DNA from: Trebouxia sp. TZW2008
Taxonomy: Eukaryota; Chlorophyta; Trebouxiophyceae; Trebouxiales; Trebouxiaceae
Reading direction: 5' to 3'
Length of the DNA stretch: 64,000 bases
Assembly: GCA_002118135.1 (NCBI GenBank)
Contig: BDIU01000047.1
Coordinates: 1 to 64,000 of the forward strand
Part shown: piece after piece, positions 21,124 to 31,300 of the stretch
How the letters are laid out: each line of letters begins with the position of its first letter
Position numbering within the stretch: position 1 is the first letter of the stretch
The notes under the pieces: generated by a model
The model's database searches: none
What the model saw: only the letters and a program-made list of their open reading frames with translations
Told to the model about the DNA's origin: nothing
Position numbers and translations under genes: made by a program

Positions 21124-21816
21124 ATGCCCAAGCAGAAGGCCGCAGAGCCATTGTTCGATCAGCTTAGCAAAACTCTAGAAACTGATGGCGAGGAACTCGT
21201 GAGCAAACTTAAGGTGCGGGGTGCCTGCGCTTTTGGGCAATGGTGCCTATGGCAGCACTGGCACAGCAATCAGCGCTGCTTGATGCAACTTTGACAGGTC
21301 TCACAGACTATCTGGGCAGTGCAATCGCAGTTCATCAGCTTCCAGGAATGTCTTCTGCAGGGCTTGGTGCTATTCAAGATTGATGATGAAGAATGGACCT
21401 TGGACCTGAGGTCTGGCAAGGGAAAGGTGTCAAAAGGAGGCGCTGGCAGCGACAAGCCAGACCTGACACTCACCATTTCTGACGACAACTTTGTCAAGTT
21501 GGTCATGGGCAAGATGGGTCCACAGCAGGTACAGTCCCTGCGATGCCTTGACCACTTTCAGACTAGTCTTTTGGGTTATGCAGAACCTCTTGCAACATGT
21601 GCATGCACATGTACATCAGTAGCATGCTGGCCCTCATGACTAACTGCCAACACATGCTTAGTAGGCGTGCTTGTTGATTACAGCAGACAGGCATCACTTT
21701 CCCATGTCATGCTGCAGGCTTTCCTACTGCGCAAGCTGAAAATTGGCGGCAGCATGGGCATGGCCCTGAAGCTACAGCCAATCTTGGATGCAGCACAGCC
21801 AAAGTCAAAAATGTGA
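21124..21816 (+). CDS. SCP2 sterol-carrier domain protein (non-specific lipid-transfer)
   Basis: Three exons, 21124-21213, 21361-21528 and 21718-21816, join in phase 0 to give 118 residues, the usual size of a stand-alone SCP2 domain. The first exon is amphipathic (PLFDQLSKTLETDGEELV). The second carries the beta-strand core LVLFKIDDEEWTLDL, then GKGKVSKGG and DLTLTISDDNFVKLV. The third has MGPQQ-AFLLRKLKIGGSMGM, the hallmark end of the fold. SCP2 domains form a hydrophobic tunnel that binds fatty acyl-CoAs, sterols or phospholipids, often in peroxisomes. The protein ends in QPKSKM, only loosely like a peroxisomal SKL-type signal, so location is open. All introns are GT-AG. A TGTAA element at 22138-22142 could serve for polyadenylation. 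Confidence 0.9.
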
Positions 21817-22627
21817 TCAAATGTCACTATTGCTCTGCTGGACCTGGCCCATTTCTCCCTAGAGCAGCATGTTGGTCTAGCAGCTGTGCACTGTCGTTCC
21901 TTCAGACTTGGACAGCAAAACAGCCAAATGCGCCGTGCAGCTGCAAAAGCTGTGACGTGTCATCTGCGTCTGTGGGTTTTAATTGGTCATTGCAGCAGCA
22001 TCACGTTGTGTCCAAGATCATTGCCAGCCTCGTGGTGAACGGCCTCACTGACATGTACAGGCAAATGTACAAGGTCTGTATGCCTGTCAACGACTTCGGT
22101 CGATTTATGTCTCTGAGTCAGGACTTCTCGCAGTATCTGTAATGCAGCAGGCTCAGCCTGCCAGGCTACACAGCTCAGGTTTGGGTGTTCCCTTTTCACC
22201 ATTTGCTTGTGACCAAGGTGTGATCTAGAAGCCATGCAAGACCCTTCAACATGACAACTTTTTTTCTACATGCACACACTTGTGCACATGATTTCTTAAA
22301 GAAAAAATGGAAGGTACCATTGCCCATCTGCATCTCTTTAAGCTGTGGCATGCACAACCCGCTAACAGTGGCAGCGAAGCACATTCTCAAGGCATGAGCC
22401 TGTCACTGTGCCATGAGCAGCAGTCTGGTCACCAAAGCATACAAACAACAAAAGCTGCTCATCACAAACAATCACACGCTGCGACATGAAACGCCTTTGA
22501 CTGCCAAGAAGCTGCCAGCATCGTGATCTTCACAGCTAGCAAAGCCTGGCGTGCCTCTGACAATTGCAAGCCCTGCTGCAAAGCCTCTGACACTAGCTAG
22601 CCCTGCTGCAAAGTCTTCTGACACTTG
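21817..22627. other. Intergenic region between convergent SCP2 and BBS4
   Basis: No supported gene lies here. The right end (about 22520-22627) has three to four tandem copies of a 30-35 bp unit, GCCTCTGACACTAGC then TAGCCCTGCTGCAAA. These overlap the last codons and stop of BBS4, so the repeat may have supplied the present stop codon. Confidence 0.5.
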
Positions 22628-24620
22628 CTAGCCCTGCTGCAAAGCCTCTATTAGCATCTGACGCTGCAGCACGACATCTGCATCTGCTGTTTGAGTCTCT
22701 TTGCCCACTTTACTATACATGCTCTCAAATCTGGCAAACTGCTCCTGTGCTGGCTCATGCTCGCCAAATTTTGTCAAAGTGATAGCTGCAGCAAGCACCA
22801 GCTGTTTGCCCTTTGCACAAAATAAGCAGTCATGGCATACTGAACTGAGCTTGAGCTGATTCTGTGCTCGAGGGAACAACAGAGCCAGCCACATCCCATC
22901 TTACCGTAGTTCAATCTGAACATCATATCATCATCCATCTCTATAGCCTTTTCATAAGCAGCAGATGCGTTGTCCACATCATCCAGCTTGGCAAGCGCCA
23001 CAGCCAGGTACATATAGGTGTGAGCAAAATCAGACTTGGTATTGATGGATGAGCTGAAGTGGTGAAAAGCGCTAGCATATTGCCCTGCTGCAAGATGCAG
23101 GAGACCGAGGTTATAGCTCACGATCCATTCAAAGGGTCCTGCAGAAAACTCAAAATTGTGTGCAAGGGGCTGCTGTGCAACAGGCATGTATTGCGTAACC
23201 GATTTAGACTGACAGTCACTATAATTGGCAGACAAGATGATGCTTGTCAGCAAACGGAAATTGCAGAATTGGGGATCTTTTCCAGCATTGTACCTAGATA
23301 TGCTGCTTTCTTCAAGCAAGATATCGCGGCCACAAGCTTTTGCTTCCCAAAAAAGCACATGCCTGCAGAAATAAGCAGCAAGCTCTGAAGAACTGTAGGG
23401 CATGCTGTACATGCTACAGCAGAGCTTTGCAGCAACCTATGTTGTTCCACAATTGCGGCGAGTTTGGTGTCTGTACTGCAGCAACTCTATACTTGACCAG
23501 TGCCACGTCCATATCATGATGATCCTGCACATACATAATGTTAACCGTCAGTACATGCAGAGGCTTGGCTTTCTTCAGCACAGTTGGCAAATATCCAGAG
23601 GCATGTATGTCACTTGACCTTGCCTGTATAACACTCGCTGCCGCCAATATTGTCTTGACGCTTTTTGGATCGTTTGAGAGAGAATTGCCCAGGAAATCAA
23701 AGGCCTTATAATTTTCTCCCATGCGCAGATACAGGAGACCGACTGTGGTCAGGACTTCAGCGTTGTCTGGGCTGAATTGCAGTGCTTCAAGACAAACTGC
23801 AACTGCAGCATTGTAATCTGTTTGCAAGGCATACACCTTGCTGAGCTGCAGAAATGTGGTGTCATGCTGCTCTATTGAGTTTCCCTTGAGCAGACTCTGC
23901 ACAGCCCTGCAGCAAAGATATGGTCAGTCCAAAAACCATTGAGAATGGCGGAAAAGGTTTTTGACCCTGGCTTGCACCTTGAATAGTCCTTGGCAGCGAT
24001 GTGGCACAGGCCATGACTGTGCCAGAGTTCCCAGTCTCGTGGTGCAAACTGTGTGGCTTCCTGGAATACCTCAGCAGCTGCATCGAAGCGCCCCAAAAGG
24101 TACAAAGCTCGGCCTACCTGCATGTCGTATGATGTTGTACATGGTGCAAAAAGCAGCAAATGCGCACATTATGCTGCTGTCAGACCTGTTTGTGATGAGT
24201 CACATTACTGGGGCTGACAACAACAGTTTGCTGAAAGAGCTGCAGTGACTCTGACAGCTCTCCTGTGCAAAGGATCGACATTTGTTTGTTCTCTAATGGT
24301 GGGCTCGCCCGTTTGTGAGATTTTGCAGGACCAGACAGAAGGCAGATGCAACACCTCTTTGACGGTGGATCAGGGCCTTTATGTATAGTGCATATTCTGC
24401 TTTGCCTTGCGTGTCGGCGAGAGTATCATCAATCAAGACTATACACTCGTCCAGATCCTGCAATGCCAAAAAGCTTCTTGCACCAGGCTCTTTAGCAGAG
24501 CCCGTTGCACTGGGCGTTTGCAAGTGTTACCTGCCGCAAAAATAGTTGATGGATCAAGAAATTGTTCTTATGGTGCTGCCTGCTGCAACGGGATGGCAGC
24601 TGCTCCGACCTTGTTTCCAT
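22628..24620 (-). CDS. BBS4: BBS4, TPR subunit of the BBSome
   Basis: Nine exons chain in phase with no gap: 24620-24531, 24457-24355, 24262-24186, 24117-23978, 23906-23624, 23524-23437, 23362-23294, 23138-22905 and 22785-22628, giving 413 residues, close to family size once the usual C-terminal tail is allowed for. BBS4 is a superhelix of tetratricopeptide repeats in the BBSome, the coat that carries membrane proteins in and out of cilia. Diagnostic stretches in order are EYALYIKALIHRQRG, VGRALYLLGRFDAAAEVF, WELWHSHGLCHIAAKDY, DNAEVLTTVGLLYLRMGE, DVALVKYRVAA, SPQLWNNIGMCFFGKQK, WIVSYNLGLLHLAAGQYASA and YMYLAVALAKLDD. The intron after 23624 appears to use a GC donor (CAG then GCAAGG), because only that join restores the conserved frame. 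Upstream is about 1 kb without a recognised gene. Confidence 0.95.
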
Positions 24621-25678
24621 GGTCGTCGGGCATAAGACAACGATGCCCGACCTGCCGCTAATTGATCAGCTTGTCAACATATTACAATGCTGGTGAATCT
24701 GAACGGCAAGCTTTCTGTGCTTGTGTGTGTAACATGCCTTGCTGGCCATAAACACAACAATAACACTTCCTGCCAGCCCGCGAAACCTGCTCGAAAGCTG
24801 CATCTACTTGCAAACACCTGGCTGTGGGGCAGGAACATGCCTGCAATACACAATTTGCTGAAAGTGGAATAGCCATCCGGATCCGCAACTTATTTGGTCG
24901 AAAGAATTCTCCTTTCTTGCAGTTTCTGTGTAAGCAAGACTTACTGTTGCAAAGGGAAACACACTTACTGACATTAAACAGTTCACCTTCATGAAAGCTC
25001 AGAATCAATATCATAACAGCACTTTCAAACGCGTCTGGCAAGGCAAGCACCTCTACACAACCAACCTGTCATCCTGACAGTTTGTGTAAGTGCACTTATT
25101 GTCTCCATGTATACTTGACACAGTAGAACCAACTAAGGATTAAGGCAAAACAGTCCTGTGTAGTCTACTCAATTCCTGTTGTCAATTGCTTGTTGTCCTC
25201 TGCTGTCCCAACTGTTGCCCTTTGCTCCCAAGAAAGCGCTTATGCAGTACAAAATGTCTAGTCAATGATCAGCCCAGATCACGTGTGTTTGGAACCACAC
25301 ACTTACTCAGTTCTATGGTTCAACCGCAAGTCTGACGCTATCAAGCACTGCAACAACTCAATCACTGTCACCTGATACTGTGCCCAATACAGTGCTGAAA
25401 TAGATCAACCCACACTTTGTTTCAGTATATCGCAGGAAAAGTGCTGAACACTTGATGACAGGAAAAATCAGAGTAAGCAGTTTTGCAAAGCTCAGTAGTC
25501 AGTAGATTCACTCAAACTCAACTTGATTTTGAACACGGTCCTACAGGAACAAAAAAATGCAGCAACTACGCACAAACACGTCTGGCACTATATAGGTGTC
25601 ATCTGCATTTTGTTTGCTGTACTGGTCAAATCAATGTACAGGCTCTGTACTCTCTGTCAGCTCAACAAGGGGTGTCAC
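24621..25678. other. Gene-poor interval upstream of BBS4
   Basis: About 1 kb lies between the BBS4 start and the 3' end of the next minus-strand gene. It should contain the BBS4 promoter. Open frames of 60-120 codons occur, but none shows conserved content or coherent splice sites. Confidence 0.45.
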
Positions 25679-27310
25679 TCATGATTGCTGAGGACGCTTG
25701 CAGAGCCTTCTGCAGCCTGCAACCAATTGCGCAGCCGGTGATGGTGGTGCTGGGACTGCTGTTGCAGGCGTGTGGAATGACGGGTCTTCTTTTATGAGAT
25801 CAATCGCATCATCATCTGTTGCAAGGGGTGGGGTTGATAGAGTGCTTTCCTGTGGAGCATATAATGGAGTTTCCTGCCAATGAACATCACAATCTGTGCT
25901 GGCAACGTCTCCAGACTGCATCGGACTAGGTGGGTCAATCATGATTGGGGTGTTTGCTATCACAGCAGGAGCATAAATTTGTGTCGCCTGATTGCTGTAG
26001 GCCTGTGCCTCAGCTTCTTCATGCCCCGCATCATCGTCATGATTAGCATCTGTACTCTGATCACCAGCACTTGAGCTATTGCCTGAAGATGATGATGCAC
26101 TGTCGTTATCATCAGTAGTGTCGGCGTCGTCGTCATCTGGGACAACAAAGTCGTCCATACTGTCATAGCCACTGTCTGTTCTGGCCCCGTCTGAAGCTGA
26201 GTCTTCATCACCAAGAGCTTCAGATCTGCCCAGTTGCCTACGCTGCTGATGCGCAGTTTGAACTGGCAGGGATGCGTCATAAGTACGATGGCTTGCAGGG
26301 CCAGAACGCCTATGGGGCCTGTGCTTGCTGGTAGGTGCTGCCCTGTGCTAGTCGATGTGTCCTGATCTGGCAACAACAGCAGCTCTGTGTCTAGCCCCTC
26401 TAGCCTCAAGTGCCTCTTTGTCTGAGCCTGAGTCTGAGCTGCTGGTCGCAGAGCGCTCAGTGGGTTGAGTAGCTCCTGAATGACGCACAGGACTGAGTTG
26501 AGCATTGGATTCTGCCTCTGGTTGATCTCTCATGATGGCCCACCTGCAAGGCTTGGCTGGTGGCGTGGCCACGTATGGTGTCTGTGTGATGGGTACAATG
26601 GGCAGCCTGTTCAGCTCCTCTTGCTTGATGTGCATGTGGTGCAGCCCAGCTGACAAGCCCTCCTGAGTGTACTCAGCGCCTGCCAGGGTGCACAACTCCC
26701 GCACATTGCCCCATCTGTGGGCTTTGTACGGCATGCTTGCACCCGGGTATCTGTGCTGGAGGCGCTTCAGAATGGCCACAAAGGTGGATTTGGGTATCAC
26801 ATTGCAGTGTGAGTGAACATAGCCCATCCAGGACCTCTTGAGCTGATCCTTTCCAGCAGTCACAAGCTGTGCGCACCATGCACACATTTTGATTTCGTAT
26901 GAAGTGAAAGCGAAGGTGCTGCTGCCCACATCAAGAGGCCCAAACAACTCAAGCCTGGCGCATTCCAGATGGTTCCACCATTTGCGCTGATAAGCGTCAA
27001 AAGCATCGTTGTGCATGATAAGTTGACCAGGGAGCACCCTCTGGCCGCAATGATTGCAAGTTGCAAACACGCTGGTAGTGTCGTCTCTGGCAATGATGAT
27101 GCCACCAGGGTTCCCACCGTACTCTGTGCTTCTCTGCCGCTTTGGCTGTGGTTCACTGTGGCTTTCAAGGCAAGCTGCTATACTGCAGCTGACCTTGTGG
27201 TCACCTGCACAGACAGCAGGAGTCTGCAACAAGCCAATGCAATAATACTTTGCATCCATGCCAATGGCAAGTCCACCGCCTGGGACATCAATGCTTGCAC
27301 CATACATTGC
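25679..27310 (-). CDS. Unidentified protein with two zinc-finger-like clusters; in-frame TAG
   Basis: An acceptor (TTCTGCAG) at about 27311 opens a long frame running to 26348. It has a first cluster CNHC...KWWNHLEC and a second CAWC...YVHSHC, each a C-x2-C ... H-x2-C pattern reminiscent of PARP-type or treble-clef fingers. Next come a basic, Trp-containing stretch (KRLQHRYPGASMPYKAHRWG) and a Ser/Asp-rich region with SDSGSDKEALEARG. A TAG at 26348-26350 interrupts the frame, yet the same frame reopens at once and runs for a further 223 codons to 25679 with clearly protein-like acidic sequence (DDFVVPDDDDADTTDD). The stop may be a nonsense allele, a sequence error or removed by an unrecognised intron. 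Upstream exons are not resolved. I do not recognise the family and assign no function. Confidence 0.45.
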
Positions 27311-27469
27311 CTGCAGAAGATGGATCCAGCATGCATGACACACAGCAAGCTAGAAGCTACGGCACGCTCACATCAATGTACAAGCTTAAGCTGTCCACTT
27401 GCAGAATGGCAAAACTTGTCAGGGTGTGTTGAAATGTTGAAAGTGGCAACCCTTTTGAAGACACGATAG

Positions 27470-28366
27470 GTTTTTCAATGCGCTAGGTTGCTGGCTCTGT
27501 GCAAGCTTCACACTTGAATTCTTGACATTGGTAACAGAGCAAAGTTAGCTTCTGCAGCAGCAGTCACACCTGGCTATGCTAGCAGTGCCTGGCCATATCA
27601 TGTACTGATGCACCAAATTTGGAGAGCTTGGGTGCGGTGGTCGGGCGCTCCTCTTCTGCAGGAGGCCTGCAGCATGCGGGGGCAATGTATGCAGCGCTTG
27701 CACTGTGTGTCTGCAGTGTAGTATCGAGACTTTTTGCCCTAAATCAGCTCCTTGGCACCCCAAGGCGGAAACACCGTGTGGCACTACGTCGATTCAGCGA
27801 AGGCATTTGAAAGTTGAGCAGGACACAGCGCGGCATGCGCTTTCATACTAGTCTTCATCACTTACCTCACAAGAATCCCAGAGATAACCAGTATGGTCGT
27901 CAGCTGAAACTGCTTACAGCCTGTAGCGGCGCCATCAACTCAAAGCTGTACAAGCTTTGCGACGCATACCAAGCAGTCTTTGGAATACCGCTGCTCCAGA
28001 GCAGTGGCGCCCTAGTCGAACGCCTAGCCACGGCGAAAGACGCGAATTACGCAACTTGCGCGATCCAACTGCGACTATGCTGAGTTTGATGTCAGGTGGT
28101 ATGAGAGCTCACACGCCACAGCTTGCACGCCGCGGCTCAGGACTCTGCTCAGGAGTCTTGGAGGATCAGCGCAATTCCTGAGAGGAATGACTAAGGACTT
28201 TAACGCTCCTTGTCGAGCTATGACTAAGCAGCCGTGCGCACACGGCTTGGAGAGTTCCAACACGGGCAACCCGCAGGGCAACAACACGGAAGATGCCTTT
28301 GCCAAGATTGTCCTGGCATGCTGCGCGCATGTACGAGCGAGTTGTAGTCGTTGACTCTATTCAGTG
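27470..28366. promoter_or_regulatory. Divergent region between the zinc-cluster gene and the S74-helicase gene
   Basis: About 900 bp separate the two divergent genes. It presumably holds both promoters and perhaps the 5' exons of the minus-strand gene. A 90-codon plus-strand frame (27814-28083) and a 76-codon minus-strand frame (28075-28305) exist but have no recognisable content. Confidence 0.35.
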
Positions 28367-31300
28367 ATGGCTCACCCTGCTCCAGCGTTCGCTTTAAATC
28401 GCCCTATGTTGCAGCGGCCTTTGACCTTTCCAGAATACAGTCACATACTTCAGGCGGACAGCGTCTATCTTGCTGCCTTATCCGGATCTGACAATCTACT
28501 GCGGGTCCTCGCCTCGGACGAGTCCAGTCCGAAAGACGAATGCGCGCACCTTTACTCTGGGGACCCACACATTACGGCCAGTCTGTCTGTAGTCCAGCAC
28601 TCGGGTGACAAATCTGCCAGAACAAAGCGACCCCGTGGCCCCCACTTTCCTTCGCTTGATCAAGAAGGCAAGAAAAAAGTCAACCAAGGCTATGGTGGTG
28701 ATCTCAGCTTTCAGCCAGCTGATCACCCTGTGATCTGTAAGCAAAGTTGCAGATTCACACTGCTGGACGCTGAAAATGATTGGTCTTCAAAACGAGAGGT
28801 AAGGCAAGGCCGTCATTGATTGTGAGCGGCCAAACACTATATACAAGTTAGGTGAAGTTGCTATCAGGCAAAAGGTGTGCCTGGTTGCACACCTTGTGGC
28901 ATCACTTGCATGTCGCAGCTGTTTGACAAATGTGTTGTTCACACAGTACACAAGCCACAAGATATACGAAGTCTCACGTACCCCCACCCCAGCAAATGTT
29001 GCTGCTGTCATGGACATTTGCAATTTAGACAGCGGCGGCGTCAGCTTCACCACCTCTCAAGAGCATAGCTTGAGGCCAAGGCGCATAGGACAGCTCTACG
29101 CAAGTGATGGATCAGACATCACCTGGCTGAGCCCACTCGTCAACACAGATCTCAAAATTGCAACTGTCCCTTCAAAACATCAGTTCACAGTGCAGTCAAA
29201 CGCCCTGACAGAGGCGCAACTTGTCATGCTGTCCAATCAGCTGCAAGCAGACATTCTGCGCTTTGGGTGAGCACCTCTTTTCTTGTATTACAAGCTGCTG
29301 GCAGTCTTTGATGGCAGAAAATGGTAGCATGTTGCCATGGCAGATTGCTGCATGCGTGCACTGGCGCCTTGGGAACACATGCTAATGATTGATCTTGGGC
29401 AAGCAGCAACAGAATGAGTTCTGGCCAAGAACGTCCAAAAGCCATGCACAAGGTGTCACTTGACGCACTGTCCTTTTGCACAAAGCCTCTTATACTCAGT
29501 ATTGTCTGGTGTGCAGGGAAGTCTTCACTGTTGATCACAGCAAGCACATTTTGCATACCATGGAATGCACGCAAGCAATGCCTGGCGTCATGCCATTTGC
29601 AGCCACCCAAGAAGACTACAAACAGCTTGCCTTGGAGGCCATGCCTAGCCCAACAAGAGATGCTGGCGCGTCAGACATGCATGTTGATCTGCAGCAACCT
29701 GATTTTGGTCAGGACGTGCCGCAGACCGTTCCAGACCTCATTGTAGGCCCCAGCAAGTTGAGCGATGATGCAACAGCTTTGCATGTTGAGAGCAATGCCA
29801 GGGTGCGCGGGGTTGTGACAGCAGCAGGCTTTCACACCATTTCAGATCAGCGGGTCAAGAGCAACATCACTCCAGCAAGTTCCTCAGCCCTTGCATCCAT
29901 AGATCAGATCAGCATTTACAACTACCAGTTGAACAGCAACCCAGCTGGCCAGCAAGAGATTGGGGTCTTGGCGCAACAACTGCGGAAAGTTCTGCCTGAT
30001 GCAGTAGAACAAGATGCAGAAACTGGCTTATTCAGGGTCAAGTTGGACAAGCTGCTCATGTACACCCTGAAAGGCGTGCAAGAAGCCAGCCAAGCCCTCA
30101 AAACGTTGAATGCCAAACAGCCACTGGGCATGCCCTTGCTGATGCAGTCAGCCCATGACCCCACTCAGGCTGGCAATTTTGGACCTGCAAAGAACACAGC
30201 TGACAATCTCACAAACTCCCATCCAGATGTCACCGTGTCAATTGAAGATATTGCAAACAGCACACAAGAATCAGGTCTAGCTTCCACAGCTTCAGCGTAC
30301 AGGAACTTCCCCAATGACATAGCAATGATTCAACACATCATGGCAGAGCTAGGTGAGCAGAATCAGGGAATGCATGTCAAAGTTGGCAAGCTCTTGCTCG
30401 AGCTAGGGCATCAGACAGTGTGGGAGGCATTTGTCCAGGCGCAGCACATAGTCATGCTTACACAGGATGGCAATTCGCGATCCCGTGGCAGTGCATTCCT
30501 TCATCTTCTGAAGCAACACCAATCTGCTGCAAAGACCAGGCAAGCTGCTTCATCTCCAAGACTTGCATGGTTGCAGAATAGGTAAACGATGACGGACAAA
30601 GCTGCAGACTCTGCATTACTCTCACTTGTCGAGACTTGGTATTGTCCCCATATGCCTGCTGTCCCTTGCCATTCTTGTGCATGTAAATCAGGGTGGTGGT
30701 GACTACACACTATTTGGCAATGTGCTGCATAATGGCACACAAAAGCTTGACAAAGTTGATAATGCAAGCTGCTTATGCAGCCCATTCTGCCTTGTTGCAG
30801 ACAAATTCAAGCAGACGAGGTTGACAGAATCAACCGTCCTTTGCGTGTCTTCCAGCAAAAGTTGCTGGACGTTGTAAGCCAGGGTCAGAACCACATCATT
30901 GTTGCTCCCACTGGCAGTGGCAAAACTCGAGTTGTGGTGGAGGCTGCTGCTCTCTTGTTCCAGCGCAAGCCTGCAGCTCATGTCCTTTTATTGACTCCAA
31001 CTGTGGCATTGGCTGAGCAGCAAACTGGTAAGCTGTCACATGGCCAAGCACCAACCACATCACCTACTCCTGTATTGTGAGGCAAAGCACTTTGATTTGA
31101 TTGATTGATTTGATTCACCTTTCATGCAAGCCCATGTTGCAGCTGCTTGAATTTGCAATCGCTGTCACGCAAGCTCATTCTGTGCGTGCAGTTGCTGAGC
31201 TTGGAGCTTGCGCAGGAGTGATGCATTTATGCGCATGTCGTTGAGCGACAATTGTGTCCAACTCAGCGCTGACATGTTGCCAATCATATGCAGGGGTGTT

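Noticed and set aside
24682..25050. 122-codon minus-strand frame upstream of BBS4
   Set aside because: No conserved content; BBS4 already has a well-supported start at 24620.
25960..26505. 181-codon minus-strand frame overlapping the zinc-cluster gene
   Set aside because: It is in a different frame from both the Cys/His-rich and the acidic parts, and its composition looks like a frame shadow.
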